Source: Affinundibacterium fentianense
GTDB taxonomy: Bacteria; Pseudomonadota; Gammaproteobacteria; Burkholderiales; Burkholderiaceae_D
Direction: 5' to 3'
Length of the DNA stretch: 64,000 bases
NCBI RefSeq assembly: GCF_018139545.1
Contig: NZ_JAGSPJ010000007.1
Coordinates: 217,603-281,602 of the forward strand
Shown here in pieces: positions 38,743 to 48,299 of this stretch. The notes under the pieces are model-generated. The model saw only the letters and a list, made by a program, of their open reading frames with translations, ran no database searches and had not been told where the DNA came from. The stretch's first letter is position 1. Each line of letters opens with the position of its first letter. The translations under genes and the position numbers were made by a program.

Positions 38743-39669
38743 CTACTTTAATCCGGCGTCCGTTTTGATTTGCCGATTGGTTAGACTCACACCCAAAATG
38801 ACCAAGGCACCGCCGATTAGCATGGAAGTTAGGATGGTTTCCTTCAGAATGAGGCTACTGAGCAAGACACCAAAAACAGGCACGAGATTATTGAATACTG
38901 CGGTGCGTGCCGGACCTAAAATCTTGACGCCCTCGTAGTACCAAACAAAGCCCAGTACTGTGCCAAAAATGCCCAAAAAAGCGATCGCACTGATTACTTG
39001 CCAGCTAAGACGTCTCAATTCAAGTTCTGGCCATTGCGGAATGGCTCCCAAAGTCAGTAGGAGCAGGCCCCACAATGATGCATAAGTGGTCGCTGCGATG
39101 GGACTTAATCCCTTTAAGGCTTGCTTTCCTAAAATGGTGTACGCAGTCCAAGCACACACTGCACCAAGCATAAATAATTCGCCACTTCCTATCGTTTGCG
39201 CGATGGCGTGCATTGCATGGATTAGCTCGCCACGAGTTAAGACTACAGTTGCACCAATAAACGCAATCGCAATCCCTAGCCACTTCATCAATCCTAAGCG
39301 CTCTCGAAAAAAAATCGCCATGGAGAGGGCGGTGACGATGGGGCTAAGTGAAACAAAGAGCGCGCTTCGGCCCGCAGGCATGCGCTCCAGAGCCGCTAAG
39401 AAACAAATATTGTAAAGAAAAATGCCAGTGAAACCTAAACCCAAGGTAGCGAGTTTTTGTTGATTCGTCAGTCGCGGCAAACCACCTTCAACGCGCCACG
39501 CGAGGATCAGTAAAAATAGACAAGCGACGAGGAAGCGTCCCGCTGCTGCAATCATGTGAGGAATTTCTTGTGACACGATTCGACCTGCGATGAAAGTGCC
39601 GCCCCAAAACAAAGCAACGCAAATTAACTTGAGATAGACCGATAGTGGGACTTTCTGCATCGTTAACAT
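38743..39669 (-). CDS. EamA/DMT-family transporter
   Basis: Inner-membrane protein of 308 residues with ten transmembrane helices in two EamA repeats (ALFWGGTFIAGRI at the start; GAVCAWTAYTILGKQALKG opening the second). It belongs to the RhaT/YdcZ-like drug/metabolite transporters, usually exporters of metabolites or amino acids. Its ATG overlaps the stop of the upstream MBL-fold gene by a few bases, so the two are translationally coupled. The pair is read away from liuR, behind a LiuR operator. Confidence 0.92.
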   Translation of the reverse strand: MLTMQKVPLSVYLKLICVALFWGGTFIAGRIVSQEIPHMIAAAGRFLVACLFLLILAWRVEGGLPRLTNQQKLATLGLGFTGIFLYNICFLAALERMPAGRSALFVSLSPIVTALSMAIFFRERLGLMKWLGIAIAFIGATVVLTRGELIHAMHAIAQTIGSGELFMLGAVCAWTAYTILGKQALKGLSPIAATTYASLWGLLLLTLGAIPQWPELELRRLSWQVISAIAFLGIFGTVLGFVWYYEGVKILGPARTAVFNNLVPVFGVLLSSLILKETILTSMLIGGALVILGVSLTNRQIKTDAGLK

Positions 39670-40748
39670 GCTCCAACCAACTTGTCTGTTGTCACAAAAC
39701 GATACACCTCATCGCTATCAAACTGGCGAGCCAATTTGCCTTCCAGCCATAAGAAATGGCAATGCGCCAAAGCTTCGCCCAATGCAAAAGTCAATTGATG
39801 CGCATCGAGCGCGCGCTTAAACATGATGGGCACGATGTCGTGTGCTGATAGAGGTGTCACGCAAGCATCTAATACTTCTTGCAAACGTTCGGCGTGATGA
39901 TCGCGTAATTGCTGGATACGTGCATGGATACCCGTAAATGGTTTGCCATGCGAAGGCAATACCAACACATCATCCGGCAAATCCGCGTATTTTTTTAAAG
40001 AGTCGAGATATTGTTTCACCGGATTCGCTTCTGGTTCTGCTGCAAATACCGAGACATTGGTAGAAATACGCGGCAACACCATATCGCCAGAAATGAGGCA
40101 ATTCAAATCTGCGCAATACAGCGAAACATGCTCAGGTGAATGACCAAAGCCCGTAATGATGCGCCACGCATGTTCGCCTATCATCAAGTCTTGTCCATCT
40201 TGCAGACGGTGATACGAAGTGGGCACGGTCGGCACTAAGCGCGTGTAATAGGTTTTGCGTTCCTGAATTTTTTCCTGCATCTCGGCAGTGACCAAACCGT
40301 GTTTGCGGAAATGTGGAAACATCGCAGAACCATCCACGCCAGGCAGACCCGCCGACATCATGCGCGCGAATGCGTATTCGCCTGTGCTCATATAGAGCGG
40401 GGCATTCCATAAAGTGCACAACCAATCCGCACTGCCAACATGATCGGGATGGCAGTGGGTGGCGATCACGCGCACAACCGGCAAGCCTTTGAGATGGGAC
40501 GCGAACAAAATTTCCCAAGCATCACGCGTCGCGTCGCTATTGATACCGCAATCGACTATCGTCCAACCACGAATTTTGCCTTGGTCGGTTGGATAGTCAT
40601 CTTCAATCAACCACACATTGATGTGATTCAGGGCGAACGGCAATCCCATTCTTATCCACAAAATTCCCGGGGCAATTTCTATCGCTTGTCCCGCTTCGGG
40701 TATCTGGTTAGCGAGGGGGTAGTGCAATTCTTGTTCTAAGAGATTCAT
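39663..40748 (-). CDS. MBL-fold metallo-hydrolase
   Basis: Protein of about 361 residues with the metallo-beta-lactamase zinc motif THCHPDHVG, a later GFGHSPEHVSLY His, GDMVLPRIS Asp and a C-terminal LPSHGKPF His. All ligands of a dinuclear site are present. The C-terminal helical region resembles the LACTB2-like/winged-helix extension. Relatives include thioesterases and hydroxyacylglutathione hydrolases. ATG 40748 is preferred over an in-frame TTG at 40769. It starts about 60 bases from the LiuR box, suggesting co-regulation with leucine/isovalerate catabolism, perhaps as a CoA thioesterase (inference). Confidence 0.88.
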   Translation of the reverse strand: MNLLEQELHYPLANQIPEAGQAIEIAPGILWIRMGLPFALNHINVWLIEDDYPTDQGKIRGWTIVDCGINSDATRDAWEILFASHLKGLPVVRVIATHCHPDHVGSADWLCTLWNAPLYMSTGEYAFARMMSAGLPGVDGSAMFPHFRKHGLVTAEMQEKIQERKTYYTRLVPTVPTSYHRLQDGQDLMIGEHAWRIITGFGHSPEHVSLYCADLNCLISGDMVLPRISTNVSVFAAEPEANPVKQYLDSLKKYADLPDDVLVLPSHGKPFTGIHARIQQLRDHHAERLQEVLDACVTPLSAHDIVPIMFKRALDAHQLTFALGEALAHCHFLWLEGKLARQFDSDEVYRFVTTDKLVGAC

Positions 40749-40807
40749 AGCTTTGTGTATGTGACGCAACAGGTGTTCGCTGCAGGGTTGAAGGCCAATA
40801 CGTTAAA

Positions 40808-40824
40808 TTGACGTTTACGTTAAC
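40808..40824. promoter_or_regulatory. LiuR operator in the liuR/MBL divergent promoter
   Basis: Sequence TTGACGTTTACGTTAAC matches the palindromic LiuR motif known from proteobacteria. It sits between divergent liuR and MBL-hydrolase genes, about 136 bases before liuR. A candidate promoter TTTACG-N16-TAAGAT overlaps it on the plus strand, consistent with MerR-type control at the promoter. Confidence 0.75.
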
Positions 40825-40959
40825 TGCGTTTCAGGTAAGATTCTAAATTCAAATCACAATTGATGTTGGGCTTATCTCGCTAATTGCGAGCATTCGCCGA
40901 GATTTTTTGGGTGTTTTTAAGATAACTTTATTGTTTGTTTTAACAAAAAATATTTAGCA

Positions 40960-41355
40960 ATGGCAACTTATACAATTACCGAATTAGCAAAAGAGTTTGA
41001 TATTACACCTCGTGCAATTCGTTTTTACGAAGATCAGGGCTTGATCAGTCCTAGCCGCGAAGGCCCCAGCGGACGCAATCGTGTGTACTCAGCACGTGAG
41101 CGCACACATCTCAAATTGACCTTGCGGGGCAAGCGTTTGGGATTAAGCCTTTCGGAAATCAAGCATCTGGTGACGATGTATGACTCGCCCAAAGATACGG
41201 AAGTTCAGCTAAAGAGTTTCTTAGAGGTTTTGGCCAAGCATCGTGCTTCTTTGGAGCAACAACGTGAAGACATCGAAGTGATGCTCGGGGAAATCACCGC
41301 GCACGAAGAAGAAAGCCAGCGTTTATTGGAAATTGTTAATAAAGCAAAAAACTAA
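40960..41355 (+). CDS. liuR: LiuR, MerR-family regulator of leucine/isovalerate catabolism
   Basis: MerR-type regulator of 131 residues. The N-terminal winged helix reads YTITELAKEFDITPRAIRFYEDQGLISPSREG, followed by GRNRVYSARERTHLKLTLRGKRLG and a long dimerisation coiled coil ending in Lys/Asn. No metal-binding Cys is present, as expected for LiuR. It lies directly upstream of isovaleryl-CoA dehydrogenase and between two copies of the LiuR motif, so self-regulation and control of the liu genes are strongly supported by context. Confidence 0.93.
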   Translation: MATYTITELAKEFDITPRAIRFYEDQGLISPSREGPSGRNRVYSARERTHLKLTLRGKRLGLSLSEIKHLVTMYDSPKDTEVQLKSFLEVLAKHRASLEQQREDIEVMLGEITAHEEESQRLLEIVNKAKN

Positions 41356-41405
41356 TTCCTGAATATTCGTGAATATCCGTAAGAACAAGGGCCAAATAGT
41401 TCGAA

Positions 41406-41427
41406 TTGACGTTTACGTTAACGTCAA
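41406..41427. promoter_or_regulatory. LiuR operator upstream of liuA
   Basis: TTGACGT-N8-ACGTCAA, an extended palindrome containing the same core as the first operator (TTGACGTTTACGTTAAC). A candidate promoter TTTACG-N17-TATCAT overlaps its right part. It lies about 170 bases before liuA, leaving a leader with no obvious structure. Confidence 0.8.
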
Positions 41428-41598
41428 TTGCAAGTATCATTTTTGACTGACGCAAAATGAACTTTTAATTTGTTTTGCCAAATTTTTCGACATTCAGGCG
41501 GGCATATAATCTCAAGCTTCGCTTCTACTGACTGCTAGTAGAGTGAGCGAGCCGCAGCAGCTTGAAGTCATATCATTACTACCTAGATTGGGGACACT

Positions 41599-42783
41599 AT
41601 GTTGCACTTACCAGGTTTAACGTTTGATCACGGCGAAGACATCGCCGCTTTGCGCGAAGCAGTTCAACAATTTGCAGCGGCCGAAATTGCACCGCTCGCA
41701 GCCGAAATGGACAAAACAGACCAATTTCCTATGCACCTGTGGAAAGCAATGGGCGAAATGGGTTTGCTGGGTATGACGGTTTCCGAAGAATACGGTGGCG
41801 CGAATATGGGTTACCTCGCGCATATTATCGCCATGGAAGAGATCTCCCGCGCTTCTGCTTCCGTCGGTTTGTCTTACGGCGCGCATTCCAATCTCTGCGT
41901 GAATCAAATTAATCGCAACGGCAATGCAGAACAAAAAGCAAAATATTTGCCGAAGCTCATCTCTGGCGAACACGTTGGCGCCTTGGCAATGTCAGAGCCT
42001 AACGCAGGTTCTGACGTTGTTAGCATGAAATTGCGTGCTGATTTGAAAGGCGACCGTTATGTTTTGAACGGCAACAAAATGTGGATCACTAATGGTCCAG
42101 ATGCAGACACTTTAGTGGTCTATGCAAAAACGGATTTGGAAGCCGGCCCACGTGGCATGACAGCATTCATCATCGAAAAAGGCTACAAAGGTTTCAGCAT
42201 CGCACAAAAACTCGACAAGCTCGGTATGCGCGGCTCACATACTGGTGAATTAGTATTCCAAGATTGCGAAGTGCCAGTAGAAAACGTACTCGGCGGCGTT
42301 GGCAAAGGCGTCAATGTCTTAATGTCTGGTTTAGATTTCGAACGCGCCGTCTTGTCTGGCGGTCCATTGGGCATTATGCAAGCATGTATGGACGTTGTTG
42401 TTCCGTATATCCACGAACGCAAACAGTTTGGTCAAGCGATTGGTGAATTTCAACTGATGCAAGGCAAGATTGCTGATATGTATTCCACCATGATGGCATG
42501 TAAGGCTTATGTTTACGCAGTCGGTGAAGCTTGCGTGCGCGCTAAGACGCCAGAAGCCACACGCGCTTTGCGTAAAGATGCTGCTGGCGCGATCTTGTAC
42601 TCCGCTGAAAAAGCTACGTGGATGGCAGGCGAAGCGATCCAAACTTTGGGTGGTAATGGCTACATTAACGAATACTCAGTTGGCCGCTTGTGGCGTGATG
42701 CGAAGTTGTATGAGATTGGTGCGGGTACAAGCGAGATTCGTCGTATGTTAATTGGACGTGAATTGTTCGCCGAAACTATTTGA
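41599..42783 (+). CDS. liuA: isovaleryl-CoA dehydrogenase
   Basis: FAD enzyme of 394 residues that oxidises isovaleryl-CoA to 3-methylcrotonyl-CoA and passes electrons to ETF. It has the acyl-CoA dehydrogenase layout: N-terminal helices, FAD strand domain ([35 protein letters not shown]) and a C-terminal helix bundle. Two features mark it as isovaleryl-specific: the catalytic Glu is in the [17 protein letters not shown] helix, and the usual Glu position near the C-terminus is Gly ([13 protein letters not shown]). It opens the liu block, directly behind liuR and the operator. Confidence 0.96.
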   Translation: MLHLPGLTFDHGEDIAALREAVQQFAAAEIAPLAAEMDKTDQFPMHLWKAMGEMGLLGMTVSEEYGGANMGYLAHIIAMEEISRASASVGLSYGAHSNLCVNQINRNGNAEQKAKYLPKLISGEHVGALAMSEPNAGSDVVSMKLRADLKGDRYVLNGNKMWITNGPDADTLVVYAKTDLEAGPRGMTAFIIEKGYKGFSIAQKLDKLGMRGSHTGELVFQDCEVPVENVLGGVGKGVNVLMSGLDFERAVLSGGPLGIMQACMDVVVPYIHERKQFGQAIGEFQLMQGKIADMYSTMMACKAYVYAVGEACVRAKTPEATRALRKDAAGAILYSAEKATWMAGEAIQTLGGNGYINEYSVGRLWRDAKLYEIGAGTSEIRRMLIGRELFAETI

Positions 42784-42806
42784 TATCGATATATCCGATT
42801 CTCCGG

Positions 42807-42880
42807 TGCATTCCGTTGTTGCCGATCCTCGCAATATTGACATATTGCTGCGGGCGGCGCCTAGGACTGCATCCGGATAA
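42807..42880. repeat. interspersed intergenic repeat, copy 1
   Basis: A ~75-base sequence whose core is CCTCGCAATATTGACATATT followed by GCTGCGGGCGGCGCC and ACTGCATCC. It recurs with about 75-80 percent identity (by eye) at 52196-52268, in the same orientation and in the same kind of position directly after a gene stop. No transposase is attached. It may be a MITE-like or REP-type element. Confidence 0.8.
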
Positions 42881-42991
42881 TCGAATATCTCGACATCAAA
42901 ATGCCGAAAATTAGTTGTACGCAATTCTGAAAATCGTTGAACTCGGGTTCTTGCGAGTTTGTGTTGAGAGGTTTTGAAACGGTTGACGCTG

Positions 42992-44758
42992 ATGCCACAA
43001 ATCGCCTTTCCTAAATTGTTGTCTTCGCAAATTGCATTCGACATTGCAAGGACTATACTCGACGGTTTTGACAAGCATTACCGTTTGTTCCGCGCGACGA
43101 CGCAATTGGCGAAGCAGCGTTTTGAACGTGGTGATTGGAAAGCCGCGCAAGAAGATGCGCGTGAACGGATTGCTTACTACGACAAGCGCGCCAAGGAATG
43201 TGTACAGATTCTGGAAGACGAATACGATAGCGATGATTTGACGGACGAAGTGTGGCGCGAAGTGAAGCTACATTACATGGGCTTGCTGATCGATCACTTG
43301 CGACCTGAGTTAGCTGAGACTTTCTTCAATACTGTTTGTACCAAACTCTTACATCGCACCTATTTTCACAACGACTTCATTTTTGTTCGTCCAGCAACAG
43401 CAACGGATTACATCGAACGCGACGATACGCCAGCGACCTATCGTGTGTATTATCCCGCAGCGGATGGATTGAGCTTTAGTTTGAAACGTATCGTCACGAA
43501 CTTCCAACTGCAAACACCGTTCGCGCATCTTGATGCCGATTTGGCGAAAGTCGAAGCGCGCTTGCTTGAGCAGTTTGGTGATATGCGTTTCGAACCGAAT
43601 CATCAATTTCAAGTATTGGCGAGTTTATTCTTCCGCAACAAGGCAGCTTACATCATCGGTAAGAGTATCAACGGCAACCAAGAAATGCCATTCGTGATTC
43701 CCATCATTCACAACAAAAATCGTGAATTGATTTTGGACACCGTGCTGTTCGATAACATGCACATCACGATTCTATTTTCGTTCACACGTGCCTACTTCAT
43801 GGTCGATATGGATGTACCTTCGGCCTACGTGCAGTTCATTCGCAGCATACTACCGCGTAAACCACGCAGTGAAATTTACACCATGTTGGGTCTGCAAAAG
43901 CATGGTAAGAATTTGTTCTATCGTGACTTCCTACATCACCTCAAGTATTCCTCAGACATGATAGAAGCCGCGCCAGGTATTCGCGGCTTGGTAATGTTGG
44001 TATTTGCCTTGCCATCTTTTCCCTACGTTTTCAAACTCATTAAAGATAGCTTCCCACCGCCGAAAGAAACGACTAAAGCCTTGATTAAAGAAAAGTATCA
44101 ACTGGTTAAAAACCATGATCGCGTCGGGCGTTTGGCAGATACTTTAGAGTATTCCGATGTGGCATTTCCGCGCGCACGTTTTTCCGAAGACTTATTGGCA
44201 GAAATTCGTCGCTATGCGCCTTCGATTTTAGAAGTGAGCGATGATGAAGTGATTATCAAACATTTGTACATCGAACGCCGCATGACACCTCTCAATATTT
44301 GGCTGACTGAGGCTGAACAAAAAGGCGATGACGCAGCGATGGAACATGCGATTGTTGAGTACGGCAACGCGATCAAAGAATTAGTCGGCGCGAATATTTT
44401 TCCCGGTGATATGTTGTACAAGAATTTCGGTGTGACCCGACATAAACGCGTTGTGTTCTACGACTACGACGAGATCGAAACCATCGTCGACTGTAACTTT
44501 AGGAACATTCCACAGCCACGCAATGAAGAAGATGAAATGTCTGCAGAGCCTTGGTATCCGATTGCGAAGAACGATGTGTTCCCAGAACAGTTTGGTACTT
44601 TCTTGCTCGGCAATGCCAAGGTCAAACAGTATTTTATGAAACACCATGCGGACTTGCTGACAGCACAGTATTGGCAAGAACGTAAAGATCGAATTGTGAA
44701 GGGTAAGGTGGACGATGTGTTCCCGTACCCACAAGAAATCAGATTTATGAATATGTGA
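42992..44758 (+). CDS. aceK: isocitrate dehydrogenase kinase/phosphatase
   Basis: Bifunctional AceK of about 588 residues that phosphorylates and dephosphorylates isocitrate dehydrogenase, setting flux between the TCA cycle and the glyoxylate bypass. Family segments are present throughout: [18 protein letters not shown], [14 protein letters not shown] ([16 protein letters not shown]), [76 protein letters not shown] and the C-terminal [11 protein letters not shown] 42992 is preferred over TTG 42974. Its place between leucine-catabolic genes makes sense because leucine and isovalerate yield acetyl-CoA, which needs the bypass. Confidence 0.96.
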   Translation: MPQIAFPKLLSSQIAFDIARTILDGFDKHYRLFRATTQLAKQRFERGDWKAAQEDARERIAYYDKRAKECVQILEDEYDSDDLTDEVWREVKLHYMGLLIDHLRPELAETFFNTVCTKLLHRTYFHNDFIFVRPATATDYIERDDTPATYRVYYPAADGLSFSLKRIVTNFQLQTPFAHLDADLAKVEARLLEQFGDMRFEPNHQFQVLASLFFRNKAAYIIGKSINGNQEMPFVIPIIHNKNRELILDTVLFDNMHITILFSFTRAYFMVDMDVPSAYVQFIRSILPRKPRSEIYTMLGLQKHGKNLFYRDFLHHLKYSSDMIEAAPGIRGLVMLVFALPSFPYVFKLIKDSFPPPKETTKALIKEKYQLVKNHDRVGRLADTLEYSDVAFPRARFSEDLLAEIRRYAPSILEVSDDEVIIKHLYIERRMTPLNIWLTEAEQKGDDAAMEHAIVEYGNAIKELVGANIFPGDMLYKNFGVTRHKRVVFYDYDEIETIVDCNFRNIPQPRNEEDEMSAEPWYPIAKNDVFPEQFGTFLLGNAKVKQYFMKHHADLLTAQYWQERKDRIVKGKVDDVFPYPQEIRFMNM

Positions 44759-44829
44759 ATGATGTAAACCTCACAGCGTCTCGGCGTTGAGGGGTTCTAA
44801 AAAACAATGAACTTTAATTGGAGAAAACC

Positions 44830-46011
44830 ATGAATGATCCTATCGTAATCGTCGGCGCCGCTCGTACACCTATGGGCGCGTTTCAAAGTGATTTCGCTTC
44901 TTTGACAGCGAGCCAACTCGGTGCTGTGGCGATTAAGGCGGCAGTTGAACGTGCTGGCGTTAAACCAGAATTGATCGAAGAGGTCTTGTTTGGTAACTGC
45001 TTGATGGCAGGTCAAGGCCAAGCGCCAGCACGCCAAGCTTTGTTGGCAGCGGGTTTGCCATTCTCTACTGGCGCAGTCACTTTGTCTAAGATGTGTGGCT
45101 CAGCGATGAAAGCGACCATGATGGCTTACGATGCCCTGCTCGCTGGTAGTAACGAGGTGCTCGTATCCGGCGGTATGGAATCGATGACCAATGCACCCTA
45201 CATCATTCCTAAAGCACGTGGCGGCTATCGTATCGGTCACGGCACGATCATGGATCACATGATGCTAGATGGCTTGGAAGATGCATATGACAAAGGCCGC
45301 AGCATGGGCACATTCGCAGAAGATTGCTCCAGCAAATATGGCTTTACACGCGAAGCACAAGATGCGTTTGCCATTGCTTCCGTCACACGCGCACAAGCTG
45401 CAGCAACTAGCGGTGCCTTTGCTTGGGAAATTACACCAGTGACAGTCTCTGGCCGTGGCGGCGATGTGGTCATCGATAAAGACGAAGGCCCATTGAAAGC
45501 TAAGCTCGACAAGATTCCAAACTTGAAGCCAGCCTTCAAAAAAGACGGCACCATCACAGCAGCATCTTCGTCTTCCATCAACGATGGCGCAGCAGCCTTA
45601 GTCTTGATGCGCGAATCCAAAGCGAAAGAATTGGGCTTAACACCAATCGCTAAAATCTTAGGTCATGCCACTCATGCACAAGAACCAGGTTGGTTCACCA
45701 CGGCACCAGTTGGCTCGATTGAAAAGCTCTACAAAAAAATCGGTTGGACAACAGCCGATGTGGATTTGTTTGAAGTCAACGAAGCCTTCGCCGCTGTGCC
45801 TATGGCAGCGATGCAAGATCTCGGTATCCCTCACGACAAGATGAACGTGCACGGTGGCGCTTGCGCACTCGGTCATCCAATCGGTGCTTCTGGTGCACGT
45901 ATTATCGTGACGCTGATCGGTGCATTAAAAGCACGTGGCGGCAAACGCGGCGTGGCTTCTTTGTGTATCGGTGGTGGTGAAGCGACCGCGATGGCGATTG
46001 AGTTGGTGTAA
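44830..46011 (+). CDS. acetyl-CoA C-acyltransferase (thiolase)
   Basis: Thiolase II family enzyme of 393 residues. The nucleophilic Cys lies in LSKMCGSAMKA, the His in GGACALGHPIGASGAR and the second Cys in LCIGGGEATAMAIE. It probably cleaves acetoacetyl-CoA to two acetyl-CoA, finishing leucine breakdown; a beta-ketothiolase for longer chains is possible. ATG 44830 has GGAGAAAACC upstream, better than the in-frame TTG 44818. No acetoacetate-activating enzyme (AacS or SCOT) is in the window. Confidence 0.94.
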   Translation: MNDPIVIVGAARTPMGAFQSDFASLTASQLGAVAIKAAVERAGVKPELIEEVLFGNCLMAGQGQAPARQALLAAGLPFSTGAVTLSKMCGSAMKATMMAYDALLAGSNEVLVSGGMESMTNAPYIIPKARGGYRIGHGTIMDHMMLDGLEDAYDKGRSMGTFAEDCSSKYGFTREAQDAFAIASVTRAQAAATSGAFAWEITPVTVSGRGGDVVIDKDEGPLKAKLDKIPNLKPAFKKDGTITAASSSSINDGAAALVLMRESKAKELGLTPIAKILGHATHAQEPGWFTTAPVGSIEKLYKKIGWTTADVDLFEVNEAFAAVPMAAMQDLGIPHDKMNVHGGACALGHPIGASGARIIVTLIGALKARGGKRGVASLCIGGGEATAMAIELV

Positions 46012-46022
46012 TTGTTTTTAGT

Positions 46023-46049
46023 TCCCTCTCCCGCAAGCGGGAGAAGGGA
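46023..46049. repeat. REP-like palindrome CCCTCTCCCGC type
   Basis: TCTCCCGC / GCGGGAGA arms with a two-base loop, extended by CCC/GGG on the outside. It follows the thiolase stop. Related sequences are near 53166, 53283 and 59914. It could act as a transcript-stabilising REP element or weak terminator. Confidence 0.75.
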
Positions 46050-46085
46050 GATTGAAATAAGTAGGTAGAAAAAACGGAGTAAGCA

Positions 46086-46754
46086 ATGCCAACAGCATTA
46101 ATCATCGGAGCCTCACGCGGTATCGGTCGTGAATTCGCGCGCCAATACAAAGCCGCAGGTTGGCGCGTGATCGCTACTGCGCGCAAGTCCGAGGATCTAG
46201 CGGAGTTGACCGCGCATGGTTGTGAGGCCTTGCCGCTCGATGTGAACAATTTGAACGACTGTGCAGGTCTTGCATGGCGCTTAGACGATGAGAAGATCGA
46301 CTTCGCAATTTTGAATGCAGGTGTCTTCGGCAGCAGAACCAATGGCTTGCAATCGCCGCAGCAAGAAGAGTTTGATCAAGTCATGCACACCAATGTGTTA
46401 GCCGCAATGCGCATACTGCCTTTGGTATTGCCCATGGTCGAAAACGCGAGTGGCAAGTTAGCCGTCTTGTCTTCGCGCATGGGCTCCATCGCTCTGCGTG
46501 AAAACAATGTGGCATGGTTGTATCGCGCCAGCAAAGCAGCCTTGAATTCGGTCTTGAAAGATGCATCGCTCAGCACGCAAAAAGCCACGTGCATCGCGTT
46601 TCATCCAGGTTGGGTGCAAACCGACATGGGTGGCGCAGGTGCAGAGATTAGCGTTGATGTCAGTGTCGCTGGCATGCGCGAGGTGATTGCAAATAGTAGT
46701 CGTGCGCAGAATGGGCAGTTTTTGAATTATGACGGATCGCCGTTGGCTTGGTAG
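46086..46754 (+). CDS. SDR-family oxidoreductase
   Basis: Short-chain dehydrogenase/reductase of 222 residues. The cofactor motif is GASRGIGRE, NAG appears as LNAGVFG, and the catalytic Tyr/Lys pair is in WLYRASKAALNSV, with Ser in LSSRMGS. The short form resembles the C-factor/YciK-like classical SDRs. Substrate unknown. It sits between thiolase and acyl-CoA dehydrogenase, hinting at a 3-hydroxyacyl or related intermediate. Confidence 0.9.
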   Translation: MPTALIIGASRGIGREFARQYKAAGWRVIATARKSEDLAELTAHGCEALPLDVNNLNDCAGLAWRLDDEKIDFAILNAGVFGSRTNGLQSPQQEEFDQVMHTNVLAAMRILPLVLPMVENASGKLAVLSSRMGSIALRENNVAWLYRASKAALNSVLKDASLSTQKATCIAFHPGWVQTDMGGAGAEISVDVSVAGMREVIANSSRAQNGQFLNYDGSPLAW

Positions 46755-46784
46755 GTTTTTTAAAATTTTAGAATCGAGTAACAC

Positions 46785-47930
46785 ATGCAACTAACATCAG
46801 AACACGAAATGATCCGCGACGCCGTGCGTAGTTTTGTACAAGAGCGCATCACACCAAATGCCGCGCGTTGGGATAAAGAACATCATTTCCCAGCAGCAGA
46901 ACTCAAAGAATTAGCTGCAATGGGCGCCTATGGTGTCGCTGTGCCCGAAGAATTTGGTGGTGCAGGGATGGATTATTTGTCTTTGGCACTGGTGCTGGAA
47001 GAAATCGCGGCTGGTGATGGCGGTACTTCTACGGTCGTATCCGTAAATAATTGCCCGGTCTGCAGCATCGGCATGATGTATGCCAACGCAGAACAAAAAG
47101 AACAATGGTTACGTCCACTCGCCAGCGGCGAAAAACTCGGCGCATTTTGTTTGACCGAACCGCATGCAGGTAGTGACGCTTCTGATTTACGTACTACCGC
47201 GAGGTTAGAAAAAGGCGGCGAAGGCGACGAATACGTGTTGAACGGCGTGAAGCAATTCATCACCAGCGGCAAGCACGCTGACGTAGCGATTGTGATGGCG
47301 GTGACCGACAAAGCAGCGGGCAAAAAAGGCATTAGCGCATTCTGGGTCGATACCAAAACGCCAGGTTATATCGTTGCCAGCCTTGAGCATAAAATGGGCC
47401 AGCACTCGTCCGACACCGCACAAATCTTGTTCGAAAACTGCCGCATCCCCGCCGCCAATTTAATTGGTGAAGAAGGTATGGGTTACAAGATCGCCTTGTC
47501 CGGTTTGGAAGGCGGTCGCATCGGTATCGCTTCCCAATCAGTAGGCATGGCACGTGCGGCGTTCGAGGCAGCTTTAGCCTACGCTAAAGATAGACGCACA
47601 TTTGGCAAGGCAATTTTTGAACATCAAGCCGTGCAATTCCGCTTGGCCGACATGGCGACACAAATCGAAGCCGCACGCCAATTGATTTGGCATGCAGCGA
47701 GCATGAAAGATGCGGGTAAACCATGTTTAAAAGAAGCCGCCATGGCGAAGTTGTTTGCGTCAGAAATGGCAGAAAAAGTGTGTTCCGATGCAATCCAAAT
47801 TCACGGTGGATATGGCTATGTGAGCGACTTTCCAGTTGAACGTATTTATCGTGATGTGCGCGTATGTCAAATCTATGAGGGTAGTTCGGATATTCAAAAG
47901 ATTTTGATTGGTCGTGGGTTGATGGATTGA
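46785..47930 (+). CDS. short-chain acyl-CoA dehydrogenase
   Basis: FAD-dependent acyl-CoA dehydrogenase of 381 residues. FAD-binding segments are CLTEPHAGSDASDLRT and QFITSGKHADVAIVMA. Unlike LiuA it has the standard catalytic Glu near the C-terminus (CQIYEGSSDIQKILIGR), so it belongs to the short-chain/butyryl or branched-chain class rather than isovaleryl. It may act on 2-methyl-branched or straight short acyl-CoA derived from isoleucine, valine or fatty acids. Spacing of 30 bases from the SDR gene suggests co-transcription. Confidence 0.94.
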   Translation: MQLTSEHEMIRDAVRSFVQERITPNAARWDKEHHFPAAELKELAAMGAYGVAVPEEFGGAGMDYLSLALVLEEIAAGDGGTSTVVSVNNCPVCSIGMMYANAEQKEQWLRPLASGEKLGAFCLTEPHAGSDASDLRTTARLEKGGEGDEYVLNGVKQFITSGKHADVAIVMAVTDKAAGKKGISAFWVDTKTPGYIVASLEHKMGQHSSDTAQILFENCRIPAANLIGEEGMGYKIALSGLEGGRIGIASQSVGMARAAFEAALAYAKDRRTFGKAIFEHQAVQFRLADMATQIEAARQLIWHAASMKDAGKPCLKEAAMAKLFASEMAEKVCSDAIQIHGGYGYVSDFPVERIYRDVRVCQIYEGSSDIQKILIGRGLMD

Positions 47931-47965
47931 GTCACTAGTAGATGAATCAGGGTGGGAGATAAGAT

Positions 47966-48259
47966 TTGCCAACGATTGAGTTACTTGAAATTGTCAAAAG
48001 ACTTTCCGACGGTAAGATATTGCTGAAACTTAAGTCTGGTGGGAAGCCATCCTATCAGTATGTATATCGAGCCGCCGCTGGCGTATATTGGTCGGAGCAC
48101 GAATCATCATTTACATTCGACGCTCAATCGAATTCTGATCCAAAAGATTCGGTCGAACATGTTCGTAGAGTAGTTCGAGATGAAATGAAAATTTTGTTGT
48201 TGGCAGACGCTGGTACTGTTTTTGAAAATGTACCAAATTGTCTGCTCCGAAATTTGTAG
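47966..48259 (+). CDS. small protein of unknown function
   Basis: Protein of 97 residues with a TTG start preceded by GGGAGAT at good spacing. No family recognised. It reads like a compact alpha/beta protein (IELLEIVKRLSDGKILLKLKSGGKPSYQYVYRAAAGVYW). Codon and base use are more AT-rich than in the neighbouring metabolic genes, suggesting later insertion. It resembles in size and style the immunity-type orphan proteins, but no toxin gene is adjacent. Confidence 0.6.
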   Translation: MPTIELLEIVKRLSDGKILLKLKSGGKPSYQYVYRAAAGVYWSEHESSFTFDAQSNSDPKDSVEHVRRVVRDEMKILLLADAGTVFENVPNCLLRNL

Positions 48260-48299
48260 TTTTGGTTGAGTTGGTGCAACTTAGTTTAAAGGATTACTT

